A stretch of DNA of 64,000 nucleotides from assembly GCA_027492795.1 (NCBI GenBank), contig JAPUEB010000017.1, forward strand, positions 30,905 to 94,904, given 5' to 3'. Under the pieces are notes generated by a model. That model made no database searches. It was not told where the DNA came from and saw nothing but the letters and a program-made list of their open reading frames with translations. Made by a program: the position numbers and the translations under genes. This DNA is from Chryseobacterium sp. GTDB lineage: Bacteria; Bacteroidota; Bacteroidia; Flavobacteriales; Weeksellaceae. Of this stretch, positions 52,473 through 62,117 are shown piece by piece (positions within the stretch are counted from its first letter, which is position 1; each line of letters opens with the position of its first letter).

Positions 52473-52925
52473 ATGGAAACTCCGTTATTAGGGCTTCATT
52501 TTAAAGTTTCATTTGACGGCGACCCAAGCCTGAAGCAGGAAATAGACTTCCAAGAGGTTTCGGGACTGGGTACGTCACTTGAAACGGAGACACTTGAGGA
52601 AGGAGGCAACACTTTATTCACCTACCATCTTCCCAAGAAAACCAAAAATGAAAAAATCACCCTGAAAAGGTCGGTTTGTGAGACAGACAAAGCCAAAAGC
52701 ATCATCAAATGGGTGGAAGATGCAATTTATAATTTCACTTTCAAACCTTTGGAGATTAAAATTCTACTGCTCAACAGCAACCACGAACCCATAAAAGGTT
52801 GGTCTTTTTCTTATGTAACCCCATCTAAAATTGATTATTCGGGAATAAATGCCGTAAACCAGGCATTAGTAATAGAAACACTGGAGTTAAATTATTTGTA
52901 TTCAACACCTATACACAACGACTAA
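52473..52925 (+). CDS. eCIS tail tube protein 2
   Basis: 150 aa, same fold as its neighbour but diverged: PLLGLHFKVSFDG, DFQEVSGLGTSLETETLEEG, EKITLKRSVC and SKIDYSGINAVNQALVIETLE. Such second tube paralogues (Pvc5 type) form the tube ring next to the baseplate. Confidence 0.92.
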   Translation: METPLLGLHFKVSFDGDPSLKQEIDFQEVSGLGTSLETETLEEGGNTLFTYHLPKKTKNEKITLKRSVCETDKAKSIIKWVEDAIYNFTFKPLEIKILLLNSNHEPIKGWSFSYVTPSKIDYSGINAVNQALVIETLELNYLYSTPIHND

Positions 52926-52927
52926 AG

Positions 52928-53089
52928 ATGCCTATAGAGATTAGACAAATAACCATAAAGGCGGCAGTAGAAAATTCAAAAGAAAAAACTGCAGGACCCG
53001 CAAAAGAAGAGTTGGATATTAAGAACATCAACATAGAGAACCTGTTGGAAGAAATCATTAAAAAAATTAAAAATAAGAACGAAAGATGA
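52928..53089 (+). CDS. tiny DUF5908/Pvc6-like protein
   Basis: 53 aa from the ATG at 52928 to the TGA ending at 53089. N-terminus MPIEIRQITIKAAVENSKEK is the hallmark of the small DUF5908 proteins found in eCIS operons between tube and LysM genes; the C-terminus is a charged helix (NLLEEIIKKIKNKNER). It starts 2 bp after the second tube gene and its stop overlaps the next ATG (ATGA at 53086-53089), so it is translated. Function unknown. Confidence 0.85.
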   Translation: MPIEIRQITIKAAVENSKEKTAGPAKEELDIKNINIENLLEEIIKKIKNKNER

Positions 53090-53781
53090 GTGATTCCGGA
53101 GATCAATTGGGAAAAATTTCAAAAATGAAGTTTGTCGCCTATAAAGACGACACCTTTGAAGAAAGTAAAAGCCTGAAGAAAGAGTTTACGGTACAGTTCA
53201 ACCCCAAAACACTTGGGGTGGACTACAGCGTCACCTATGAAGAAAACCAAGGTTCCAGCAGCAAAGTGAAATTTGCAAAAGCAAAACCAGGCGACTTAAA
53301 CATTGAATTCACCCTAGATGGAACCGGAATTGATTCAAAAGATGCTTCAAAAGTTACGAAAGTGGATGAAAGAATTGCCGATTTTCTAGATATGTGTAAA
53401 GAAACAGACTCGAAAACGCATGAACCTCCGTTCATACTTATTTCTTACGGCAAGCTCATCTATAAAACGAGGTTCAAATCCTGCAACATCACCTACACGC
53501 TTTTCAAGGCAGATGGAACGCCATTGAGGGCGGTGGTGAAGGCAATTTTCCTAAATATCAAAAACAATGTGACGGATGAAAGGGAAAAAAGCCTGAACTC
53601 GCCCGATGTAACCCACCGCCGAAATATAGAGGCACACCAATCGTTAATACAAATCTCCAACGAAATTTATGAAAGAAACGACCTCTATATTGAAGTAGCC
53701 AGGGCAAACAATTTGAACACGTTCCGAAAAGCCGCACTGCCACAAAACTACACCCTATATTTTCCACCCATAAAAAAATAA
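53086..53781 (+). CDS. eCIS LysM-like tail adaptor (Pvc7-like)
   Basis: 231 aa. N-terminal part (FTVQFNPKTLGVDYSVTYEENQ, FTLDGTGID) matches the Pvc7/gp53-like baseplate family, and the C-terminal ~50 residues (LIQISNEIYERNDLYIEVAR, PQNYTLYFPPI) are a LysM-like domain. It joins the tube end to the spike. Start overlaps the tiny gene by 4 bp; the spike gene follows after 2 bp. Confidence 0.9.
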   Translation: MSDSGDQLGKISKMKFVAYKDDTFEESKSLKKEFTVQFNPKTLGVDYSVTYEENQGSSSKVKFAKAKPGDLNIEFTLDGTGIDSKDASKVTKVDERIADFLDMCKETDSKTHEPPFILISYGKLIYKTRFKSCNITYTLFKADGTPLRAVVKAIFLNIKNNVTDEREKSLNSPDVTHRRNIEAHQSLIQISNEIYERNDLYIEVARANNLNTFRKAALPQNYTLYFPPIKK

Positions 53782-53783
53782 AA

Positions 53784-55499
53784 ATGCCCAATAACAATTC
53801 TTTACCCGGATTTACACTGATGAGACAGGGAGTAGAAATACCTCCGCAACTGGTTTACTCTGTAAGTATTGAGTTTGGATTTTCAACAATTCCGAAAGCC
53901 ACAGTGCTGATAAATGACGGAAGCTGGGCGAAACAAAATTTTGACGAATCTGAAAAAGATGAATGGCAAATTGGCGAAAAACTGGATTTGAAAATAGGTT
54001 ACAACCTGCAGCATTCTTTGGTGTTCTCGGGAATCATCATCAAACAAAGCATCGCTGCATCAGAACAAAACACCTCACAATTGTGCCTAGAACTCAGGAG
54101 TCCTATTTATCTGATGGCAATCAAAAAATACAACCGAATATTTTTGGACAAAAAAGACAGTGACTCCCTCGATGAAATTATGAACGAATACGGTTTTTCA
54201 AAAGAAATTGACGCCACTTCGGAAATACAGAGACAAATGATACAGTTTAACAGTACCGATTGGGACTTTTTGAACATGCGCGCAGAGGCAAACGCCATGT
54301 ACGTAATCCCAAACAATGAAAAAATCGTCATCAAAAAAAACATCGTCCCCGATACAGAAAAGACAGTCCTAAAATTTGGTAACAATATTTCAAAAATTGA
54401 TTTAGAAACAGACGGTAGATATAATTTTGAAGAATATCATGCAAAAACATGGGACGCAGATAATCTAGAAATTATAGATTCGGAACCAAGCAGCTCATCC
54501 AACCAAACTGCCGGAAAAAACACTTCTGCAGAAATTGCCGAAAAAACAAAACACGGAAAATTGGACATCTCTGGTTTGGGTTCATTAAGCGAGATGGAAG
54601 CAGTACAGATTGTCAACTTCCAAAAATCAGGTTCAGAATTAAAGAAGATTAGAGGCACCATAAAATGTATTGGAAATTTAGATGCAGAAATTGGAGACTG
54701 GATAAAATTGGAAGGAGTCGGAAGCCAGTTTAATGGAAAAGTACTCGTAACAGGCGTTTTGCACGAACTTTCTGCAGGCAGATGGTACACAACCTATCAA
54801 GTGGGAACTCCTCTCGAAAAATTTGCAGAGCGGTTTACCAACATTATCGACAGGCCGGCTTCAGGATTATTACCAAGTGTAAATGGATTGCAAATTGGCA
54901 TTGTTCAAGATTTAGAAAGCAGCGAGAATGATGAATGCATCCTTGTTCAGCTGCCCAACGTGAAAGAAAATGAAGAAGCAGTATGGGCAAGATGCGCCAG
55001 AATGGATGCAGGAAACAATCGAGGATGGGTTTTTCGCCCTGAAATTGGGGATGAGGTTATTCTCGGATTTATCAATGACGACCCGAGACAAGCGATAATT
55101 CTTGGCGCATTGCACAGTAGCAAAAACACTGCTCCGTTCCCTGCAAAAAACGACAACCCTATAAAAGGATACTACAGCAGAGAAAACATTCAGTTCTTAT
55201 TTGATGATGAAAATAAAATTGCAACACTGAAAACACCTGATTCTACCATAGAGCTTAATGATACCGACAAAAAAATAACCATTAAAAACACCACCAACAG
55301 TATAGAAATGAGCGAAAACGGAATTAAATTGGAAACTCAAAAGGATTTAAAAATAAAAGCTGATGGCAGTGTGGAGATAGAAGGTATGAACATTACGATA
55401 AAAGCTTCAGCACAGTTTGAAGCAGAAGGAAATTCAGGAACAAAAATAAGCAGCTCTGCAATTACTCAAATTAAGGGTTCAATGGTAAATATCAACTAA
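53784..55499 (+). CDS. eCIS VgrG-like central spike (Pvc8-like)
   Basis: 571 aa. gp27-like N-terminal domains (residues 1-360), OB-fold (IGIVQDLESSENDECILVQL, GDEVILGFINDDPRQAIILG; ~370-460) and a C-terminal triple beta-helix rich in Ile/Lys/Thr repeats (ITIKNTTNSIEMSENGIKLE). No toxin domain follows, so this is a structural spike and effectors must travel another way. PAAR tip gene follows. Confidence 0.95.
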   Translation: MPNNNSLPGFTLMRQGVEIPPQLVYSVSIEFGFSTIPKATVLINDGSWAKQNFDESEKDEWQIGEKLDLKIGYNLQHSLVFSGIIIKQSIAASEQNTSQLCLELRSPIYLMAIKKYNRIFLDKKDSDSLDEIMNEYGFSKEIDATSEIQRQMIQFNSTDWDFLNMRAEANAMYVIPNNEKIVIKKNIVPDTEKTVLKFGNNISKIDLETDGRYNFEEYHAKTWDADNLEIIDSEPSSSSNQTAGKNTSAEIAEKTKHGKLDISGLGSLSEMEAVQIVNFQKSGSELKKIRGTIKCIGNLDAEIGDWIKLEGVGSQFNGKVLVTGVLHELSAGRWYTTYQVGTPLEKFAERFTNIIDRPASGLLPSVNGLQIGIVQDLESSENDECILVQLPNVKENEEAVWARCARMDAGNNRGWVFRPEIGDEVILGFINDDPRQAIILGALHSSKNTAPFPAKNDNPIKGYYSRENIQFLFDDENKIATLKTPDSTIELNDTDKKITIKNTTNSIEMSENGIKLETQKDLKIKADGSVEIEGMNITIKASAQFEAEGNSGTKISSSAITQIKGSMVNIN

Positions 55500-55512
55500 A
55501 AATTATAAAAAA

Positions 55513-55788
55513 ATGCCAAATGCAGCCAGAATTACAGATCCTTCCAGCCATGGAGGACTAATAACAGGTCCCGGAACACCTACCGTATTAATTGGTGGTT
55601 TACCAGCAGCAGTTGCAGGAGATTTACATACTTGCGCTTTACCCGTAATTCCTCCACATCCTCCCACACCTTTTGCTTTGGGAAGTACCACTGTACTTAT
55701 AGGCGGAAAACCGGCGCTCCGAGTTGGCGATTTGTCAGGTTGTGGAGCTACAGTAATTTTAGGCTGTCCGACAGTAAATATTGGATAA
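55513..55788 (+). CDS. eCIS PAAR-repeat spike tip protein
   Basis: 91 aa. PAAR cone that sharpens the spike: PNAARITDPSSHGGLITGPG, VLIGGLPAAVAGDLHTC and GGKPALRVGDLSGCGATVI. Two His and two Cys (HGG, HTC, SGC, LGC) can hold the zinc. It has no C-terminal effector extension. It abuts the gp25 gene. Confidence 0.95.
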   Translation: MPNAARITDPSSHGGLITGPGTPTVLIGGLPAAVAGDLHTCALPVIPPHPPTPFALGSTTVLIGGKPALRVGDLSGCGATVILGCPTVNIG

Positions 55789-56205
55789 ATGGAAAAATTT
55801 GAAAACATATTTTTAGGCATAGGCTGGAAGTTTCCTCCGTCTTTCGTTAAGTCGCAGGGAGAAATCATCATGGTAAAAAATGAAGAAAATATCCATAACA
55901 GCTTATCCGTGCTTATTGCCACTTTGCCGGGAGAAAGAATTCTTCAGCCAGAGTACGGATGCGACCTTACAGATTTTCTTTTTGAAGGCATTGACGTGTC
56001 TCTCCATAAACGCATGGCAGACAGAATAGAACAGTCCATCATAAAATTTGAACCCAGAGTAAAAGTCCTAAAAATCGAGTTTGAGGATTTGCTGTATAAG
56101 GAAGGGAAAATAGAAGTGCAAGTACATTACGAAATAAAGGCAACAAACTCCCGACACAATTTGGTATATCCATTCTACATTGAAGAAGGACTCGTAAAAC
56201 CCTAA
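55789..56205 (+). CDS. eCIS baseplate wedge protein (gp25/Pvc9-like)
   Basis: 138 aa. Nucleates sheath assembly at the baseplate. Contains the gp25 core LSVLIATLPGERILQPEYGCDLTDFLFE and RIEQSIIKFEPRVKVLKIEFED, including the Glu-Pro-Arg motif (EPR) of the family. It starts immediately after the PAAR stop. Confidence 0.94.
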   Translation: MEKFENIFLGIGWKFPPSFVKSQGEIIMVKNEENIHNSLSVLIATLPGERILQPEYGCDLTDFLFEGIDVSLHKRMADRIEQSIIKFEPRVKVLKIEFEDLLYKEGKIEVQVHYEIKATNSRHNLVYPFYIEEGLVKP

Positions 56206-56268
56206 TAAACACCGCAATAAAGGAGAAAGGAGAAAGAGAAAGCCAAAACTAAAAACTAAAAACCAGCC

Positions 56269-58998
56269 ATGTCAGCATTCCAAAAGGCAATCCATCCGCA
56301 TAAAAGAGGAGGCACCTCCCAATCAGCACGCTTTCCCGCCGAACTGAAGAACTGCTATGTACAAATTGATGAAAGAAAATTAACCGACCTCATTGCTCAA
56401 ACTGCAGAATTGAGCAGATATTTCAACTATTTTGAACTGGACAGCCAAAATCCTTCGGGCAGCTGGAAGGAATTTTTTGCAGAACTCTACGATTTTCAGA
56501 ATAAAAAAGCTACAATAAACCAAATTGAGGAACTATATGAAAAAGCCGAAACAAAGCCCCATTTAGCTTTGTTCATTACATTTCTACAGCTTTTTTCAGG
56601 CTCTATAAGCCACCTAAACCATCTGGGCGAGAAACACCTCATGTTTTTTTACGAGAAAATGCTGCAGCTGAAAAGAAAAACAGGCATTTCGCCAAAAGTA
56701 ACTTTGTTTGGGGAAATTTCAAACAAAGAAACTGAAGTTTTTATTCCGAAAAACACAAAATTTAAAGCTGGAAAGAACGCCAACGGAAACAACCGATATT
56801 TTTTTAGCGATGAAGACCAAATCCTGAATTTAGCTACCGTAAACGAAATTAAAAATATTAATTTTCTACAAAGTGTAATTACCAGCAGACCTGTTTCCAA
56901 CTCCGCTGATGGTATAGGTGGCGAGTTCACCCGTGAACCCAAATCTTGGTATGCTTTCGGAAAAAATACTGATAGACCGGCGGAAATAGGCTTCTGCATT
57001 GCTTCTCCACTTTTCCTTCTCAACAATGGGAAGCGGGAGATATGGATAACTAAACCACAAATCGACCTTGCAGACTTCGATGTGATGATAACCGTTAAAA
57101 GTGGATGGAAAAACCTTTCTATACAGAGCGGCAACCCCAAAAAAATCTTTTTTGAAGACGGTTTTCCGGAAGTTGTAGGATATAAACCAGAATTGCATGG
57201 ATTTGGGCTCAAAACCACAAATCCGGTAATAAAATTCCTCATAAAAGGATCCAGCAAATCTGTTTTTCAGAAATACAGAAATACTTCCGCCGAGCTCGGA
57301 TTTACAATAGTTTTAAGCGGTATTAAAGAACTTTCGCTGCAAAACGAACTTGGAAAAATTGATGCGGGAAAACCATTTCAACCTTTCGGCAATCAACCAA
57401 AAAATGGCATTTCCGAGCTGATTATTGGTCATCCCTTTATTTTCAGTAAGTTTCTAAATCCCTCAAAACTTAAAATCTTGAAAGAAGATGTGGAAAACAC
57501 CTCTACATCAGCCATATTTTATCTGGAAAACCAAACTTGGGCAGCCACTAAGCCAAAAAACTACGACCCAATATTTCATAAGGAATATTCCATCTCCACG
57601 AAGAACAATTATATAAAGATAATTTATCAGGGAAACTATTCCAGGGAATCGTACATCAATAGTGTTATTAGCGGCATTAAAACCACACAATCAGGAGCTA
57701 GTTTTGCCACTACTGCAAATATCCCCAAAGAAAAAATTCCATTGTGGAATAATTTAAGCATCAATGCAGAGCTTAAAATTTCATCATCGGACAAAGAAGC
57801 ATTTCAGGTTTTTCATCTTCACCCTTTTGGAGAGGAATTTAAAGAAAACCAAGGCTCATTACTGCCCTATTACGCCGAAGTCAGCTACCTGATGATTGGG
57901 CTACAAAACATGAAGTACGGAAAATCTGTATCCATACACTTCCAAATGCAGGAAGGCAGTGGAAATCAGGATTTGCCTCATCCTAATATTTCTTGGGGAG
58001 TTTTTTGCAATAATTCGCTGCAACTACTATCTAATGTAGAAATTGTAAAAGATACTACCCTCAATTTAAGCCAGTCGGGAATTATACAGTTTTCTTTGCT
58101 TCAAAACCGATTTGTTCCAAATACTTTTTTAAACGGCAATTTGGTTTGGCTAATTGCCTTTTGCGGTGAAGGTTTTGAGGCTATTCCACAGTTAATAAGC
58201 ATCCAGTCGCAGGCATTTACGGCAAGTTATCATTTTGAAGATACGGAACTGTTTGAAAATATTGATTCGGAAACCATCACTAAACCAGAAAATCCAATAC
58301 CTGGACTAAAAAAGATTTACCAACCCTACAAATCCTTCGGTGGGAGAAATAATGAAGACGACACCTCTTTTATCCTTCGCAGTAGCGAACATTTAAGGCA
58401 TAAAGGTGTAGCCATCAGTTTATTTGATTATGAGCGGATTTTATTACAGGAATTTCCATCGCTTTTTTTGGTTAAATGCATTCCACATACCAATCAACAA
58501 AGCGAAAACGCACCAGGAAAGGTGATGATAATTGTAATCCCAAATTTAAAAAAAGACAACACGCAGGTTGAGCTAAAGCCCAAAGTGAGCTTGGGCGAAA
58601 GAGAAAAAATCAAGAAATATTTACAAAAAATCACATCACCTTTTATTGAAATCGAGGTGCGAAACCCCACTTATAAGGAGATAAAGGTGAAAATAAATGT
58701 TGCATATCTTCCAAAATTTGCGGCGGACAAAGATTATTACAATGCCCTGCTGAATGAGAAAATAAAAAGTTTTATTTCTCCTTGGCTTTTGAAAATTGAA
58801 AAAATAGAATTCAACAGGGAAGGCTACTTATCATCCTATATCAACTTTATTGAGGAATTGGAGTTTGTGGATAACATAACACTCTTTAACCTTTATGTGG
58901 ACGGAGAGCAAATAGCCAACAAAATTGAAGCGGGAAGCGAGGACATTATCTTTACTTCCGCCGAAAACCACATCATTACAAATAACGTTCTATGCTAA
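56269..58998 (+). CDS. eCIS baseplate J-like protein (Pvc11-like, gp6)
   Basis: 909 aa. Baseplate wedge subunit. The C-terminal part carries the J-like pattern: RNNEDDTSFILRSSEHLRHKG, VAISLFDYERILLQEFPSLFLVKC, VMIIVIPNLKKD and NPTYKEIKVKINVAYLP. The N-terminal ~500 residues are specific to eCIS baseplates. It overlaps the next gene by 7 bp. Confidence 0.9.
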   Translation: MSAFQKAIHPHKRGGTSQSARFPAELKNCYVQIDERKLTDLIAQTAELSRYFNYFELDSQNPSGSWKEFFAELYDFQNKKATINQIEELYEKAETKPHLALFITFLQLFSGSISHLNHLGEKHLMFFYEKMLQLKRKTGISPKVTLFGEISNKETEVFIPKNTKFKAGKNANGNNRYFFSDEDQILNLATVNEIKNINFLQSVITSRPVSNSADGIGGEFTREPKSWYAFGKNTDRPAEIGFCIASPLFLLNNGKREIWITKPQIDLADFDVMITVKSGWKNLSIQSGNPKKIFFEDGFPEVVGYKPELHGFGLKTTNPVIKFLIKGSSKSVFQKYRNTSAELGFTIVLSGIKELSLQNELGKIDAGKPFQPFGNQPKNGISELIIGHPFIFSKFLNPSKLKILKEDVENTSTSAIFYLENQTWAATKPKNYDPIFHKEYSISTKNNYIKIIYQGNYSRESYINSVISGIKTTQSGASFATTANIPKEKIPLWNNLSINAELKISSSDKEAFQVFHLHPFGEEFKENQGSLLPYYAEVSYLMIGLQNMKYGKSVSIHFQMQEGSGNQDLPHPNISWGVFCNNSLQLLSNVEIVKDTTLNLSQSGIIQFSLLQNRFVPNTFLNGNLVWLIAFCGEGFEAIPQLISIQSQAFTASYHFEDTELFENIDSETITKPENPIPGLKKIYQPYKSFGGRNNEDDTSFILRSSEHLRHKGVAISLFDYERILLQEFPSLFLVKCIPHTNQQSENAPGKVMIIVIPNLKKDNTQVELKPKVSLGEREKIKKYLQKITSPFIEIEVRNPTYKEIKVKINVAYLPKFAADKDYYNALLNEKIKSFISPWLLKIEKIEFNREGYLSSYINFIEELEFVDNITLFNLYVDGEQIANKIEAGSEDIIFTSAENHIITNNVLC

Positions 58999-61900
58999 CG
59001 CTTGAAAACTATACCATTGATGCTCTAAACGGTAAGACAAATCAAGAGGATTATAAATATCTGAAGGATTTGGCGATACCTTATATACAAATGCTATCCA
59101 AAAAAACCTGGACCGACTATAATGCAGGAGACCCAGGAATAACCACTTTGGAGCTGTTATGTTATGCCTTAACAGATTTGGGCTACCGTACAGAGCTTCC
59201 ACTGGAAGATCTGCTTACTCAAAACGGCAGCAATTCGCCATTCAATAATGATAATTCTTACGAACCGCGCAAAATACTTACCCACAATCCGATAAATGTG
59301 GAGGATTACAGAAAAATTATTCTGGATCAGTTCCCAGAAATCAGGAATGTTTGGATATATCCTTTGAAGAAGACCGTGCAACCGGAAATATACCTTCACA
59401 AGAATAAAAAAAATCTTACGCTGGATGAGCAGGAATCTCTAAAAAATGAAAAAATTACCTTAAACGGACTCTACAATGTAAAGTTTGAGACCATACATAA
59501 AGGATTAAACACCGAATTAATTCCAAAGCTGCATTATTTTCTGAACGAACACAGAAACCTCTGCGAGGATTTCAACTGTATTGAACCCGTAAAATTTGAA
59601 TTTGTAACCACCTGTATGGATGTAGATATAGACGGTAGCGTGAAACCGGAAATCTTGACAGAAGAAATTTACAGAAAAATTTACCAATACTGTTCGCCAC
59701 CACTCAAAAGGTACAGTTTTAATGAAATGCTTAATAAGGGTTACTCCGTTGAAGAGATTTTCCAAGGTCCAGACCTCGATAACGGATTTTTCGACCCAAA
59801 AGAACTAGAAAATTTCGACAAGCGAAGCGTTTTATATGTTTCGGACATCATCAATTTACTGATGGATATTCCAGGGATACAAAACATACGCAAAATACAC
59901 CTCAACAGTTACGAATCCAATACTGCGGGCGAAGATGCCGTTTTTGATTTTGAAATATACAAAGACCAAGAATACTGTCTCCACCTTTCAAATCCCGAAA
60001 ATGTTTTCAGATTTTTCGTGAACAGGGAAGACAAAAAAGGCAACAAAATCAATTTCTACTACCGCAACCTCAAATTATTTGAGCCTATTTTAATCCCCGA
60101 GGAAAACCTTTTGGAAAAAACAGTTGAAATCCCAAAACTGGAGGATGAATGGCCTTCAACACCATCGAACCACCGTGATATTCTGTCCTACTACTCCATC
60201 CAGAACGAATTTCCTAAAGCTTACCTCCTTGGAAAGGAAGGAATTTCCGATTCTGAAAACGAGGGTAGAAAAATCAGCCGGCTACAGTTCAAAGGCTTCC
60301 TACTTCATTTTGAACAGCTCATGGCAGACTATCTGGCGCAGCTCAACCACGTGAAAAATCTTTTTTCATGGAACTCCGATGCCGATTACCATTCCTACAT
60401 GTACCAATCCCTATCCCATGACGAAATAAATGATTTTGAAAAAATAAAGAGTTCTGGAGCAAAAAACTACGATGTACTCTTCGATACCATCACAAACAGC
60501 CCAGATAACGACAATTACCATCACGAAATTCTCGGCATTTCGCCTGAGGAAAATTTCGACCGCAGAAACCGATTCCTGAATCACATGATTGCCCGTTTCA
60601 ACGACAGTTTTCTGGAATTTAGTATTGTAGAATTTTTTAAAAAAAACGACACCACCTACCGAAAAAGAAGCATCATTGCCGATAAAAAATCATTCTTGAG
60701 GAGCTATCCAGAAATTTCTTGTAACCGTCTAAAAGCATTCAACTACAAAAAAGAAGTTTGGAATACGCCGAATATTTCCGGTTACGAATTGCGCGTAGCC
60801 AAAAAATTAGGCCTTACCAACTACATCAGCTCCAATCCCGACCATATCATGAGGCACTCTTTGGCTCACGCAGCTGTGAACCTTCAGAATATTGAAGAAC
60901 CAAATTTTGATACATTTTACAGCTACAACAAAGAAAATTTTGATTTGCAGTTTGGTTTTCATTTAGTAGAACATGTTCTTTTAAGGCCGATTTCAAAAAA
61001 AGACAAACTTCTTCCTGTATGCATTGATTCCGAAGAAAATATTTTGAATTGTCCCTGCAAAGACCCCTATTCTTTCCGCATTACGGTAGTTTTGCCGGGT
61101 TGGCTTCGCATAAGTCTGGATAAGCATTTCAGGGAATATGTAGAAGGCGTGTTTCGCGAAGAAATTCCCGCCCATATCGCTCTGAAAATGTGTTGGGTTT
61201 CCCCGAAAAAAATGTTTGAATTTGAGAAAAACTATTTCCTATTCATGAAATATCTGGAGAAAAGAACCGAAAAAAAATGCGAAACCGTACCCCTAATTAA
61301 AACAAAATACCTTGCCGAGCTCATAACATCGCTTTCGGATTTGGAGAATGTGTATTTACCATCGCATTTGGTGGATTGTGATGAAATAGATTTTGATTTT
61401 ATGACGAACGAATCTTCAAAATATCCCACCATCTTGAACCAAACCATGCTAAATTCCAAGCTAACCTTTGATGTAAACTGGTTGCCGAAAGAACTTGAGC
61501 CTTGGGATAAAAATGCCGATTATCTAAACACGATGTCGTTTACAACGTTAGAGAGTGGCATTCAATTCAAGATAAATAATGTACCGATAGATTTACAGGA
61601 TGCGCATTTGCTAGAACTTCAGCTGGAAAAGGGTGACGAAGGGCAAATTGCAATGGCATTTTCCAACGGGCAAAAGTTGTTTGGATTTGAATTGGGTGAA
61701 AAAAAATATTTCCCGATAAAACTCATCAACGAAGATTTTATGGAGAATTCCAACGAGGATTTTGATCTGGTTTGGTGCGCTTGGAGTGATAAAAACCTTG
61801 TTTTCAACATTAACAAAAAAACAAATTTCAATGTGGAAATGGCAGAAATTGGCGCTCCAGGTTTGGAATTTAACGGAAAGATTACAGATGATGGAAGTTC

Positions 61901-62117
61901 AAAAATGTTTAAAATTAAAAAAACTTCAAAAAGCGCCTATTACGCTCCTCATGATCTTGAAAAATTCTGGCTTGAAAAACAATTTAGCCCAAGCTACGAA
62001 ATTCCCGGATTAGAAGAGGTAGAAATTGCAAAGTTTATGTCCGTATTTATTTCCGACATTAAGAAAAATAAACAGAAAAAAACAAATAAAATCCTGAACC
62101 ATGGAAACCATTATTAA
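58992..62117 (+). CDS. eCIS baseplate protein (Pvc12-like, gp7)
   Basis: 1041 aa. Second large wedge protein. The N-terminal AIPYIQML..TWTDYNAGDPGITTLELLCYALTDLGYRTE-type segment (written here in part: DYNAGDPGITTLELLCYAL) and LLHFEQLMADYLAQLNHVK match the gp7/Pvc12 family. The last ~250 residues (ENVYLPSHLVDCDEIDF onward) are a beta-rich extension, possibly a carbohydrate or lectin-like domain. It overlaps both neighbours (7 and 17 bp), as expected for tight coupling. Confidence 0.88.
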   Translation: MLTLENYTIDALNGKTNQEDYKYLKDLAIPYIQMLSKKTWTDYNAGDPGITTLELLCYALTDLGYRTELPLEDLLTQNGSNSPFNNDNSYEPRKILTHNPINVEDYRKIILDQFPEIRNVWIYPLKKTVQPEIYLHKNKKNLTLDEQESLKNEKITLNGLYNVKFETIHKGLNTELIPKLHYFLNEHRNLCEDFNCIEPVKFEFVTTCMDVDIDGSVKPEILTEEIYRKIYQYCSPPLKRYSFNEMLNKGYSVEEIFQGPDLDNGFFDPKELENFDKRSVLYVSDIINLLMDIPGIQNIRKIHLNSYESNTAGEDAVFDFEIYKDQEYCLHLSNPENVFRFFVNREDKKGNKINFYYRNLKLFEPILIPEENLLEKTVEIPKLEDEWPSTPSNHRDILSYYSIQNEFPKAYLLGKEGISDSENEGRKISRLQFKGFLLHFEQLMADYLAQLNHVKNLFSWNSDADYHSYMYQSLSHDEINDFEKIKSSGAKNYDVLFDTITNSPDNDNYHHEILGISPEENFDRRNRFLNHMIARFNDSFLEFSIVEFFKKNDTTYRKRSIIADKKSFLRSYPEISCNRLKAFNYKKEVWNTPNISGYELRVAKKLGLTNYISSNPDHIMRHSLAHAAVNLQNIEEPNFDTFYSYNKENFDLQFGFHLVEHVLLRPISKKDKLLPVCIDSEENILNCPCKDPYSFRITVVLPGWLRISLDKHFREYVEGVFREEIPAHIALKMCWVSPKKMFEFEKNYFLFMKYLEKRTEKKCETVPLIKTKYLAELITSLSDLENVYLPSHLVDCDEIDFDFMTNESSKYPTILNQTMLNSKLTFDVNWLPKELEPWDKNADYLNTMSFTTLESGIQFKINNVPIDLQDAHLLELQLEKGDEGQIAMAFSNGQKLFGFELGEKKYFPIKLINEDFMENSNEDFDLVWCAWSDKNLVFNINKKTNFNVEMAEIGAPGLEFNGKITDDGSSKMFKIKKTSKSAYYAPHDLEKFWLEKQFSPSYEIPGLEEVEIAKFMSVFISDIKKNKQKKTNKILNHGNHY

